Part shown: positions 54,639 to 62,811 of the stretch, piece by piece
How positions within the stretch are numbered: the stretch's first letter is position 1
Layout: each line of letters begins with the position of its first letter
DNA from: Actinacidiphila yanglinensis
GTDB taxonomy: Bacteria; Actinomycetota; Actinomycetes; Streptomycetales; Streptomycetaceae
Assembly (NCBI RefSeq): GCF_900107965.1
Contig: NZ_FNVU01000006.1
Coordinates: 63,969-127,968, forward strand
Direction: 5' to 3'
Length of the DNA: 64,000 bases
Position numbers and translations under genes: made by a program
Notes under the pieces: model-generated
Databases searched by the model: none
What the model was told of the DNA's origin: nothing
Seen by the model: only the letters and a program-made list of their open reading frames with translations

Positions 54639-55508
54639 GTGCCGCGCAGCGCACCGGTTGACGGTTTCCGGCTCGCCTTCGACCGCATCGGGTCGGGGCA
54701 CCCGGTCGTGCTGCTGCACGGCTGGCCCGGCGACCGGACCGACTACCGCGCGATGGTGCCACGGCTCGCGGACACCTGCGACCTGGTCGTCCCCGACCTG
54801 CGCGGCTTCGGCGGGTCCGACAAGCACCCGGCCGATCCGGCCGGGCAGTACGACGCGGCGGCCCAGGCCCGGAGCGTGGTCGCGCTGGTCGCCGAACTCG
54901 GCCTGGACCGACCGGTGCTGGCCGGCTACGACGTCGGCAGCCGCGTCGCGCAGTCGGTGGCCGGCCGGCATCCCGACCTGGTGCGCGCGCTGGTCGTCGC
55001 GCCTCCGCTGCCCGGGATCGGCCGCCGCATCCTGGATCCGGACGCGCAGCAGGAGTTCTGGTACCAGGCGTTCCACCGGCTGGACCTGGCCGAGGCGGTG
55101 ATCGACGGGAACCCGGCGGCGCTGCGCGCGTACTTGCTCCACTTCTGGTCGCACTGGTCGGGCCCCTCGTTCACGCCCGACGAGGAGACCCTGGCCCACC
55201 TCGTGTCGGTCTACGGCACCCCGGGCGCGTTCACCGCGTCCCTCAACTGGTACCGGGCGGGGGCCGGTTCGGTGGCCACCTCGGTCCGCGAGGCGGCACC
55301 GGCGCCCGGGGACCGGATCGCCGTCCCGACGACCGTGCTGTGGCCCGAGTTCGACCCGCTGTTCCCGAGGGCCTGGTCGGACCGCGTGGACGACTTCTTC
55401 GCCGATGCCACGCTGCAACTCGTCGACGGCGCGGGCCACTTCGCGCCGCGGGAGTACCCGGAGGCGTTCGCGGCGGCGGTCCGCGCGGCCACCGCCGGCC
55501 CCGCGTGA
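54639..55508 (+). CDS. Epoxide hydrolase-like alpha/beta hydrolase
   Basis: 289 residues. Oxyanion motif HGWPGDRTDYR, nucleophile D98 in LAGYDVGSRVAQ (Asp in place of Ser, as in epoxide hydrolases and haloalkane dehalogenases), acid in LWPEFDPLF, base His in VDGAGHFAPREYP. Lid tyrosines of epoxide hydrolases have plausible counterparts (FWYQAFH, LNWYRAG). GTG start with GGGGAGG in front. The neighbouring LLM oxidase could produce, or act beside, an epoxide substrate. Confidence 0.87.
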   Translation: MPRSAPVDGFRLAFDRIGSGHPVVLLHGWPGDRTDYRAMVPRLADTCDLVVPDLRGFGGSDKHPADPAGQYDAAAQARSVVALVAELGLDRPVLAGYDVGSRVAQSVAGRHPDLVRALVVAPPLPGIGRRILDPDAQQEFWYQAFHRLDLAEAVIDGNPAALRAYLLHFWSHWSGPSFTPDEETLAHLVSVYGTPGAFTASLNWYRAGAGSVATSVREAAPAPGDRIAVPTTVLWPEFDPLFPRAWSDRVDDFFADATLQLVDGAGHFAPREYPEAFAAAVRAATAGPA

Positions 55509-55510
55509 AG

Positions 55511-55548
55511 GCCGCCCCGCCCGCGGGACGCGCTGCGGGCGGGGCGGC
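55511..55548. terminator. Hairpin between epoxide hydrolase and beta-propeller genes
   Basis: A perfect 14-base-pair stem (55511-55524 with 55535-55548), ten-base loop, between convergent genes. Confidence 0.7.
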
Positions 55549-55595
55549 GGGAGTCCGGCGCGCAGGGTGCCGCCGGGTGGACTACGTGGTAGTGG

Positions 55596-56939
55596 TTACT
55601 TGATCAGGACGGTCGCGCTCCCGGTGGACGCCGCCAGGTGCGCGCTGCCGTCGTAGGACACCTGGTAGGTGAACGTCCCGGAGCCGCGCGGGCTGTCGGT
55701 GACGGTGAACGAGCCGTCAGGGGCCGTGGTGACGTCGGGCAGGGCGGTGGCGGCGGTGCCCCCGCCGGTCCGGGTCACGTGCAGGGTCTGGCCGCCCGCG
55801 TAGGGGGCGGTGCCGCCGAGGGAGCCGGTCAGGGTGACCGTGCCGTGGCGGTGCACGGTGGCCGGGCCGGTGACGGTCAGGGTGGCGGCGGTCTGCGCCG
55901 GGTTCTGGAGGATGTGCAGGGTCGGGTTGTCGCCATAGACGTCGGTGCTCACGGCGAACAGCGTGGCGTCGTCCGGCGTGACGGCGACGCCGGCCGGGGC
56001 GAGGTCGGTGTCGGGGCCGACGGAGTAGGACGCGAGCGCGCTGGGGTTGCCGGGCGCGAAGACGTACACGGAGTCGCCGTAGTAGGAGTCCGACCCGGCG
56101 AACACGGTGCCGTCGGCACCGACCGCGACGGCGTCGGGGTAGTTGGTCGAGTCGTACGCCCCGTCGGGGGTGAGGTCGGCGGTCGTGAACAACTGGTGCT
56201 GGTAGGGGGCGCCGCAGGCGGTCAGGATGTCCTTCCCGTCCGGGGTGATCGCCAGGTCGCCCAGGTTGCTGCTGACCGAGCTGCCGTCGATCAGCAGCCG
56301 GCGCGCGTGCAGGCTGACGCTGCTGCCGGACACGTCGTAGCTGGCCAACTCGGCCGGGCTCTGGCCGGGTTCGCCCGCCACCAGCTCGCCGCCGGGGGTG
56401 GCTGCGAGGATCGGGGCGCCGTACCAGTTGTCGCCGGTCGCCTTGAGGGTGACCGCGGCCGGGGTCGCGGCCGGGTCGATGGAGCCGATCCCGCCGAAGG
56501 GGGCGGTACCGGTGTAGCCGAACCACACCTTGCCGGCGCTCCATGCCACCGACTGCGGGTCGGTGCCGGTACCGGTGGCGTACCGGTCGGTCTCGGTGAG
56601 CGTGCTGGTGCTGATCGCGGACACGGCGTCGGTGCTGCCGAGCGCGGCGTACACCGTGCTGCCGTCGGGCGACAGCGCGAGGCCGTCGGCGCCGGTCTCG
56701 CCCGGGACGGTGGCGACGGTGCTGCCGGAGTAGTCCGTCACGAGGATTCCGGTGGATCCGGCGCCGCCGCTGAAGAAGACGTGCTGGTGGGCCGGGTCGA
56801 CGAGCATGTGCGCGTAGTGCGCCATCGGCAGCGGCACCGCGCCGGACGCGGCTCCTGCCGTGGCGGCCGGGAGTACGGCCGAGGCGAGCCCGGCTGCCAG
56901 CACCGTCGCCGCGGCCTGGGAGATGCGCTTGTAACTCAT
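55596..56939 (-). CDS. Secreted YncE-like beta-propeller with Ig-like C-terminal domain
   Basis: 447 residues. Signal peptide 1-31 (YKRISQAAATVLAAGLASAV). Seven or so blades with the recurring pattern ADGLALSPDGSTVYAALGST, GDLAITPDGKDILTACG, AGVAVTPDDATLFAVSTDVY mark a YncE/PQQ-like propeller of about 320 residues; a C-terminal Ig-like domain (HGTVTLTGSLGG to YDGSAHLAAST) follows. The role is unknown; such proteins bind ligands or the cell surface. Start ATG with AGGAG six bases before. The 322 bases between this and the next gene show no further gene; a TTGACT at about 57019 lacks a matching -10. Confidence 0.88.
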   Translation of the reverse strand: MSYKRISQAAATVLAAGLASAVLPAATAGAASGAVPLPMAHYAHMLVDPAHQHVFFSGGAGSTGILVTDYSGSTVATVPGETGADGLALSPDGSTVYAALGSTDAVSAISTSTLTETDRYATGTGTDPQSVAWSAGKVWFGYTGTAPFGGIGSIDPAATPAAVTLKATGDNWYGAPILAATPGGELVAGEPGQSPAELASYDVSGSSVSLHARRLLIDGSSVSSNLGDLAITPDGKDILTACGAPYQHQLFTTADLTPDGAYDSTNYPDAVAVGADGTVFAGSDSYYGDSVYVFAPGNPSALASYSVGPDTDLAPAGVAVTPDDATLFAVSTDVYGDNPTLHILQNPAQTAATLTVTGPATVHRHGTVTLTGSLGGTAPYAGGQTLHVTRTGGGTAATALPDVTTAPDGSFTVTDSPRGSGTFTYQVSYDGSAHLAASTGSATVLIK

Positions 56940-57261
56940 GGGACTCCTGTCGTGAAAAGGAGTGATGAGCGCTCTGAGGTGAGCGCGTGAAGATTGGAAC
57001 ACGCCCCACTGACAGTCGAGTTGACTGCTCTCGCGGAACGGCGGACTCCGTTCGGCGCGGCTTCGGCACAGGTCAGGCACGGGTCCGGCGGAGGCCGGGC
57101 ACGCTGCCTCGCGGGCCCGGAACCGCCCGGTGGGGCCGTCGTCCGCTGTTCGGGCAACGGTGCGGCAATGTTCAGCCCCCGGACTCCGCACGCCGCGGTC
57201 GCCGCGGGGAGATCCGGGCCAGGTCCCCTGCTTCCCCCACAGCGAAGGTCAAGGTACTGGT

Positions 57262-58119
57262 GTGCGCAGCCTGATGTCGTCGAAGACGGACACCGAGCGG
57301 AACGCGGAGCACATGGAGCACGTGGAGCACGCAGCGAACGGGCGGCCCGCGCGGCGGGCACGGCGGATGCGGCTGCCCGCGCTCGCCGCCGCCCTCGGCG
57401 CGGTGGCCCTGGTGATGGCCCTGCCCACCAGCGCGAACGCCGACGTGCTGACCCTGCTGCCGCAGAACGCCGACGGCCTCGAACAGAGCTTCTCCCCGGC
57501 CTACGACTACGACACGGACGGCTGCTACGCCACCGCCGCGATCGGCGCCGACGGCACCCTCAACCCGGGCCTGCCGCTGGGCGGGGACGTCAACGGCCAC
57601 TGCCACGACATGGCCCAGCTGACGAACGCCAACACCTACTCGCGCGAGAAGTGCAACAACGGCTGGTGCGCGGTGGTGTACGCCAGCTACTTCGAGAAGG
57701 ACCAGGCCACGCTCGGCCCGGCCGCCATCGGCCACACCCACGACTGGGAGCACGTCGTGGTGTGGATCGCCGACAACCAGGTCCAGTACGTGTCGGTCTC
57801 GCAGCACAGCGGTTACCAGGTGGCCGCCAGTTCCTCGGTGCGCTTCGACGGGACCCACCCGAAGGTCGTCTACAACAAGGACGGCGTCTCGACGCACGAC
57901 TTCCGCTTCGCCAACACCAACGACGAGCCCCCGGAGAACGCCACCGGCGGCTGGTTCTACCCGCGGCTGGTCGGCTGGGAGGGCTACCCGCCCGGATTCC
58001 GCGACAAGCTGATGAACGCGGACTTCGGCGAGGCCACCATCAAGATCAACGACGCCAACTTCGACTACGCGCTCGCCCACTCCATGCCGTCGGGAATCCC
58101 CTTCGATCCGAACGCCTGA
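57262..58119 (+). CDS. Secreted NPP1 (Nep1-like) family protein
   Basis: 285 residues from GTG 57262 (AAGG upstream), or 281 from ATG 57274. A long charged N-terminus precedes a signal peptide hydrophobic core ([19 protein letters not shown]), cleavage after ANA. The mature part has the NPP1 fold: two Cys pairs and the family heptapeptide as [14 protein letters not shown], where the canonical GHRHDWE reads GHTHDWE. The His and Asp/Glu residues that bind the metal are kept. In fungi and oomycetes these proteins are toxic to dicot plants; in soil actinobacteria the role is unclear and may be in interaction with plants. Confidence 0.88.
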   Translation: MRSLMSSKTDTERNAEHMEHVEHAANGRPARRARRMRLPALAAALGAVALVMALPTSANADVLTLLPQNADGLEQSFSPAYDYDTDGCYATAAIGADGTLNPGLPLGGDVNGHCHDMAQLTNANTYSREKCNNGWCAVVYASYFEKDQATLGPAAIGHTHDWEHVVVWIADNQVQYVSVSQHSGYQVAASSSVRFDGTHPKVVYNKDGVSTHDFRFANTNDEPPENATGGWFYPRLVGWEGYPPGFRDKLMNADFGEATIKINDANFDYALAHSMPSGIPFDPNA

Positions 58120-58262
58120 GCCGGCCACAGCGGACGCGTGCGGGGGTGCGCACGGCCCGATCACCGGGGTGCGCGCCCCCGATCGCCGGAGGGTGCGCGG
58201 CCCGTTTTCCGGGGGCCGCATCCCCGATTGCCGGGGCCCTCGGGCGGGCGCATCCTGGAGGC

Positions 58263-59318
58263 ATGGCGTTCGAGGCCGCCCGCGCGGGGGACCCGAGCGG
58301 TTGGGCGGTGAGCGAGCCGGGCCCGATCGCCACGGAACCGCTGCGCCGGATCCGCCGGGAGGTACCGGCGCCCGGGCCCGGCGAGGTGGGGGTGCGGATC
58401 GAGGCGTGCGGCGTCTGCCGTACGGACCTGCACCTGGCCGAGGGCGACCTGCCGCCGCACCGGCCGCTGACCGTCCCCGGCCACGAGATCGTCGGCCGGG
58501 TCACCGCCACCGGGCCGGGGGCGAGCCGTTTCGCCCCCGGCGACCGGGTGGGCGGGGCCTGGCTGCGCGGCACCTGCGGGGTCTGCCGCTACTGCCGCGC
58601 CGGACACGAGAACCTCTGCCCGTCGTCGGTCTACACCGGCTGGGACGCCGACGGCGGCTTCGCCGAGGCCACGGTGCTGCCCGAGGCGTTCGCGTACCCG
58701 CTGCCCGGCGACGCCGACCCGGCGCAGCTGGCGCCGCTGCTGTGCGCGGGCATCATCGGCTTCCGCGCGCTGCGGCGCAGCGCGCTCCCGCCCGGCGGCC
58801 GGCTGGGACTGTACGGTTTCGGCGCCTCCGCGCACCTCGCCGCGCAGGTCGCCCTCGCGGAGGGCGCGACCGTGCACGTGCTGACCCGGTCCGCGCGGGC
58901 TCGCGAACTGGCCCTGGAACTGGGCGCGTCGTCCGCCCGCGACGCCTACGACGCACCGCCCCAGCCGCTGGACTCGGCGATCCTGTTCGCGCCGGTCGGC
59001 GACCTGGTGCCGGTGGGCCTGGCCGCCCTGGACCGCGGCGGCACCCTCGCCATCGCCGGCATCCACCTGTCCGACATCCCCGCGCTGAACTACGAGCGGT
59101 CCCTGTTCCAGGAGCGCGACCTGCGCAGCGTCACCTCCAACACCCGCGCGGACGGGCGGGACTTCCTCGCGACCGCGCAGCGCGCCGGCATCCGCGCCAC
59201 CGTCACCCGCTACCCCCTCGACCAGGCCGACCGGGCGCTGGCCGACCTGGCCGCGGACCGGGTCAACGGTGCCGCCGTCCTGATCCCGGACAACCCGTCG
59301 GACGCCGACGGGAGTTGA
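58263..59318 (+). CDS. Zinc-dependent alcohol dehydrogenase (MDR family)
   Basis: 351 residues. Catalytic zinc ligands C49 ([11 protein letters not shown]), H74/E75 (VPGHEIVG); structural zinc cysteines C105, C108, C111 and C119 ([15 protein letters not shown]) all present; nucleotide-binding glycine motif [12 protein letters not shown]. This matches AdhA-like proteins of actinobacteria. Substrate unknown. ATG 58263 lies six bases after CATCCT, a possible leaderless -10; GGAGG is directly in front but too close. It ends 279 bases before the lanthipeptide precursor, and I do not consider it part of that locus. Confidence 0.92.
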   Translation: MAFEAARAGDPSGWAVSEPGPIATEPLRRIRREVPAPGPGEVGVRIEACGVCRTDLHLAEGDLPPHRPLTVPGHEIVGRVTATGPGASRFAPGDRVGGAWLRGTCGVCRYCRAGHENLCPSSVYTGWDADGGFAEATVLPEAFAYPLPGDADPAQLAPLLCAGIIGFRALRRSALPPGGRLGLYGFGASAHLAAQVALAEGATVHVLTRSARARELALELGASSARDAYDAPPQPLDSAILFAPVGDLVPVGLAALDRGGTLAIAGIHLSDIPALNYERSLFQERDLRSVTSNTRADGRDFLATAQRAGIRATVTRYPLDQADRALADLAADRVNGAAVLIPDNPSDADGS

Positions 59319-59536
59319 CGCCGGACCCCGCCAACCGCCCCCGGAGACGGCCCTGCTGTCCTGCCGCCGCCGCGCGGCCGTGTCGCCGACGGACGGCTGC
59401 CGTGCGGTATACGCCCAGGCCCGGAGGCTGCTCCGGGCTCGACGGATGCCGCGGGGGCCCGGGAGTTGGCGCGCGTAGACCGCTGCCACCTGCGCTTTCA
59501 CCGCGTGCATACCGGGCGTGCGGCGGCGGTTCCTAG

Positions 59537-59584
59537 CGTTCCTGGTGTCGGGTGCAGCGGTTGCCCCGGCGGACACCAGGAACG
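59537..59584. promoter_or_regulatory. 13-bp inverted repeat before the lanthipeptide precursor
   Basis: CGTTCCTGGTGTC (59537-59549) and GACACCAGGAACG (59572-59584) are exact reverse complements 22 bases apart. TAGCGT (59534-59539) is a possible -10. The right arm reaches the start of the ribosome site GAGAGGAGAG. It could be an operator or an RNA hairpin controlling translation. Confidence 0.6.
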
Positions 59585-59597
59585 AGAGGAGAGCACT

Positions 59598-59756
59598 GTG
59601 ACCGAGCAGAACACCGCGCCCGAGCCCGAGAACCCCGAGGTCGAGGCGCACGCCGCCGAAGAGGTGCTGGGCCTGCAGAAGATCAGCATCGACGAGGAGG
59701 CGCGGGCCGGGCTCGTCGCCATGAGCTGCAGTTCCTGCGTCGGCTCCATCTGCTGA
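59598..59756 (+). CDS. Class III lanthipeptide precursor peptide
   Basis: 52 residues from a GTG with GAGAGGAGAG five bases in front. The leader (1-about 38) is acidic and holds the class III recognition motif LGLQ (VLGLQKIS, residues 24-30) in an amphipathic helix. The core ends in residues 43-52, SCSSCVGSIC: four Ser and three Cys, no Thr. S43, S46 and C52 have the Ser-x2-Ser-x(n)-Cys spacing of a labionin or of two lanthionine rings. The gene stands 103 bases before a LanKC synthetase gene and is separated from it by a strong hairpin, typical of a stoichiometric excess of precursor. I do not recognise the core as a known lanthipeptide. Confidence 0.85.
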   Translation: MTEQNTAPEPENPEVEAHAAEEVLGLQKISIDEEARAGLVAMSCSSCVGSIC

Positions 59757-59770
59757 TTTCCGCGGGGAAC

Positions 59771-59815
59771 CGCGTCGGCCGGGCCGGCCGTGCACCGACC
59801 GGCCCGGCCGACGCG
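59771..59815 (+). terminator. 17-bp hairpin between precursor and synthetase genes
   Basis: CGCGTCGGCCGGGCCGG (59771-59787) pairs perfectly with 59799-59815 around an eleven-base loop. It starts 15 bases after the precursor stop and is probably a partial terminator or 3' stabiliser that keeps precursor mRNA in excess. Confidence 0.7.
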
Positions 59816-59859
59816 TGGATCCGGCCGCCGGGCCATGACCACGAGAGGGGAGAGCCGGC

Positions 59860-62811
59860 ATGCAGATGCCGTGGGAAGTGGTGCTGCCGTACCTGGCGCA
59901 CCATCCGCGCTGGTTCGAGAACGTCACCCGGCGCCAGCCGGGCAGTGCGCATCTGCGGGAGTACCGCGCCGCGATGCCCGGCGACTGGCGGCTGCGTCGG
60001 CACGGCTACTGGCTGATCGCGGATCCGCCGGGCATGCCGGAGATCGGCCAGGGCTGGAAGCTGCACGTGTCGGCCACCTCGCGGACCAGCGCCGAGACGC
60101 TGCGCCGCTGCCTTCCGGTGCTGCGCGAGGCCGGGGTGCGGTTCAAGTTCCTGATGGACCCGGCCGCGGTGAACGAGGCCAACGGCAAGACCTACGCGCG
60201 GGCGTCCAGCGGCAAGTTCATCGCCGTCTACCCCGAGGATCTGCCCCGGTTCCACGCGGTCGCGAAGGCGTTGACCGAGGCGACGGACGGCCTCGACGGG
60301 CCGTACGTCCTCTCCGACCGCCGCTACCCGGGCTCACGGGTCGTCCACTACCGGTACGGCGGGTTCACCAGCCGCTTCGAGCTGCTGCCGACCGGACTGC
60401 GGGACCTGCTGATCGAGGCGCCGGACGGAAGCCTGGTCGCGGACGAGCGCACCCCGTACTGGAGCGCCCCGCACTGGGCGGGCGATCCCTTCGCGCACGC
60501 CGTACGGTCCCCCGCGGTGCCCCCGGCGACGAGTACGGTGGCCGATCCTGCTGCGGACCCGGCCACGGAGCCGGAGCAGGCCGCACCGGCCGGGGAGCCC
60601 GACCCGGCGCCCCTGCTCGACGGCCGGTTCCGCGCGGACAAGGCGCTGCTGTTCAGCAACCGGGGCGGGATCTACCGCGGCACCGACATCCGGACCGGCG
60701 CCGAGGTGGTGCTGCGCGAGGCGCGCCCGGGCGTGGAGGTCGGTCCGCAGCGGATCGACGCGGTGCCGTTGCTCCGGCACGAGTACAACCTGCTCACCGA
60801 GCTGGCCGGCACCGGGTTCTTCGTCCGGCCGGTGGCGTACTTCACCCAGTGGGAACACGCCTTCCTGGTCGAGGAGTTCGTCGACGGCGACCACATCGGC
60901 AGGCTGAGCACCAGTCAGAACCCGCTGTACGGGCTCGACATGACCCCGGAGCGGCTGGCGGCGTACTACCAGCGGCTGCAGGGCCTGTGGCTGCAGATCG
61001 CGGACGCCATCGCGGCGTGCCACGAGCGGGGCATCGTGCTCGGCGACCTGTCGGCGACCAACATCATGGTGACCGAGGACGACCGGATCCGCATCATCGA
61101 CCTGGAGTCGGCCTTCCACGAGGGCGTCGACCGCGGCGCCGGCCTCAGCACCCCGGGCCTGGTCACCCTGCGGGCCCGCGCGGCCGGCTGCGGCGACCGG
61201 CGCACCGACTACTACGCGCTGGGCGGCCTGCTGCTGAGCTGCGTGCTGGCCTGCCAGCAGAGCGACGTGGTCGACCACGCCATCCCCTTGCGGCTGCTCG
61301 CGGAGGTGGCCGCCGACCTCGCCCTGCCCGCCGAACTGGTGGAGCTGATCACCGACCTCTACGACGAGGAGGCGGCGCTCCCCGACCCGGCCGAACTGCG
61401 CGCCCGGATCGCCGCGTTGCCGTTCGGCCGCGCCTGGCGGCAGCCGCCGCCGCTGGCCCGCCCCGCGCCGTCCGACCCGGAGCGCGGCGCCGACCTGCGC
61501 CGCCGGGTCCGTGACGTCCTCGACGGCGTGGCCGACTTCCTCGTCGGCGCCGCCGACCCCACCCGCGAGGACCGCCTCTTCCCGGCCGACCTGCTGGTCT
61601 TCGAGACCAACCCGCTCTCGCTCGCCTACGGCGCCTACGGCTGCCTGTACGCGCTGCACCTGGTGCGGGGCCGGGTCCCCGACGAGTTGCTGGGCTGGGC
61701 GCTGCGCCGCGACACCGGCCACGAGACGCTGCCGCCCGGGCTGTACTACGGCTCGGCGGGCGCGGCGTGGGCGCTGTCCGCGCTGGGCCACCGCGAGCAG
61801 GCGGTGGCGCTGCTGCGGGACGCGGCCGGCCACCCGCTGCTGGAGGCCGAACCGGGTGTGACCGGCGGGATGGCCGGGCACGGCATGGCCTGCCTGCGGC
61901 TGTGGCGGGACAGCGGGCTGCCCGAGTTCCTGGACCGGGCCCGCGCCATCGGCGCCCGGCTGGCCGAGACCGCCGAGCGCGACGGCGTGCACGCGCACTG
62001 GCGTGCCGCGGACGGGCGGATACCGGTGGGGTACGGCGACGGGGCCTCGGGGGTGGCGATGTTCCTGCTCGCCCTGCACGCGGCCACCGGTGCGCCCGAA
62101 CCCCTCGAACTCGGCCGGGCCGCCCTGGAGTTCGACCTGTCGTGCGCCGAGTACTCCCCGCACGGGCTGCTCTGCTTCCCCGCCTCCGCCGGGAAGGAGG
62201 GGCCGGCCTCCGTCCTGCGCCACTACTGGGACGAGGGCACCGCGGGGGTCCTCACCACCCTGCTGCGCTACGCCGCGGTGACCGGTGACGAGCAGCTGCG
62301 CAAGCAGGTCGACCGCCTGCTGCCGGACGTGCGCCGCAAGTACACCGCGTTCCCGCAGCTCTTCCACGGGATCAGCGGCATCGCCAACGCCCTGCTGGAC
62401 GCCTACGAGTTCCTCGGCGATCCCGAGCTGCTGGGCGACGCCGAGCGGGCCGCGGAGGCGGTGCTGTGCAGCGCCGTGCGCCGCCCTGAGGGCGTGGTCT
62501 TCCCCGGTGAGCAGACACTGCGGGAGAGTGCCGACCTGGCCACCGGGTCGGCGGGCATCGCCCTGTTCCTGCTGCGGCTGGAGCGGACCGCGCCGGGCGC
62601 ACGCACCAACGCCAACTTCCTGCTGGACGACCTGCTCCGGGACCTCCCCGACCGCCTGCTCGGCGGGCGGGCCGGCCGCAGCTCCGACCGCGGGTCATCC
62701 GGCGGGACCGGCGGCGGGCCGGCGGACGCCGATGCGGGGGCCACCACGGGGGCCGCTGCGGGGGCCGTCTTGGCGGCCGGGCCCGCGGACCGCCCGGGCG
62801 GCGGCACGTGA
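59860..62811 (+). CDS. Class III lanthionine synthetase LanKC
   Basis: 983 residues. An N-terminal phosphoSer/Thr lyase domain (about 1-215: GWKLHVSATSRTSAETLRRC, NGKTYARASSGKFIAVYPED), a Ser/Thr kinase domain (255-450: SNRGGIYRGTD, catalytic D396 and N401 in GDLSATNIMV, metal D414 in IIDLE) and a LanC-like cyclase domain (about 535-935). In the cyclase the zinc ligands are missing: GYGDGASG replaces the WCHG loop and FHGISG (H836) lacks the preceding Cys, which marks class III and not class IV. The kinase beta-3 lysine position reads VVLREARP with R286. The C-terminal 50 residues are Gly/Ala-rich. It dehydrates and cyclises the precursor upstream. The stop overlaps the MFS start (GTGA). Confidence 0.94.
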   Translation: MQMPWEVVLPYLAHHPRWFENVTRRQPGSAHLREYRAAMPGDWRLRRHGYWLIADPPGMPEIGQGWKLHVSATSRTSAETLRRCLPVLREAGVRFKFLMDPAAVNEANGKTYARASSGKFIAVYPEDLPRFHAVAKALTEATDGLDGPYVLSDRRYPGSRVVHYRYGGFTSRFELLPTGLRDLLIEAPDGSLVADERTPYWSAPHWAGDPFAHAVRSPAVPPATSTVADPAADPATEPEQAAPAGEPDPAPLLDGRFRADKALLFSNRGGIYRGTDIRTGAEVVLREARPGVEVGPQRIDAVPLLRHEYNLLTELAGTGFFVRPVAYFTQWEHAFLVEEFVDGDHIGRLSTSQNPLYGLDMTPERLAAYYQRLQGLWLQIADAIAACHERGIVLGDLSATNIMVTEDDRIRIIDLESAFHEGVDRGAGLSTPGLVTLRARAAGCGDRRTDYYALGGLLLSCVLACQQSDVVDHAIPLRLLAEVAADLALPAELVELITDLYDEEAALPDPAELRARIAALPFGRAWRQPPPLARPAPSDPERGADLRRRVRDVLDGVADFLVGAADPTREDRLFPADLLVFETNPLSLAYGAYGCLYALHLVRGRVPDELLGWALRRDTGHETLPPGLYYGSAGAAWALSALGHREQAVALLRDAAGHPLLEAEPGVTGGMAGHGMACLRLWRDSGLPEFLDRARAIGARLAETAERDGVHAHWRAADGRIPVGYGDGASGVAMFLLALHAATGAPEPLELGRAALEFDLSCAEYSPHGLLCFPASAGKEGPASVLRHYWDEGTAGVLTTLLRYAAVTGDEQLRKQVDRLLPDVRRKYTAFPQLFHGISGIANALLDAYEFLGDPELLGDAERAAEAVLCSAVRRPEGVVFPGEQTLRESADLATGSAGIALFLLRLERTAPGARTNANFLLDDLLRDLPDRLLGGRAGRSSDRGSSGGTGGGPADADAGATTGAAAGAVLAAGPADRPGGGT

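Noticed and set aside
57019..57030. TTGACT as a promoter for the NPP1 gene
   Set aside because: No TANNNT element follows at 16-19 bases.
58263..59318. Zinc alcohol dehydrogenase as a tailoring enzyme of the lanthipeptide locus
   Set aside because: A 279-base gap with its own promoter region separates them and AdhA-like genes are common elsewhere; nothing ties it to the peptide.
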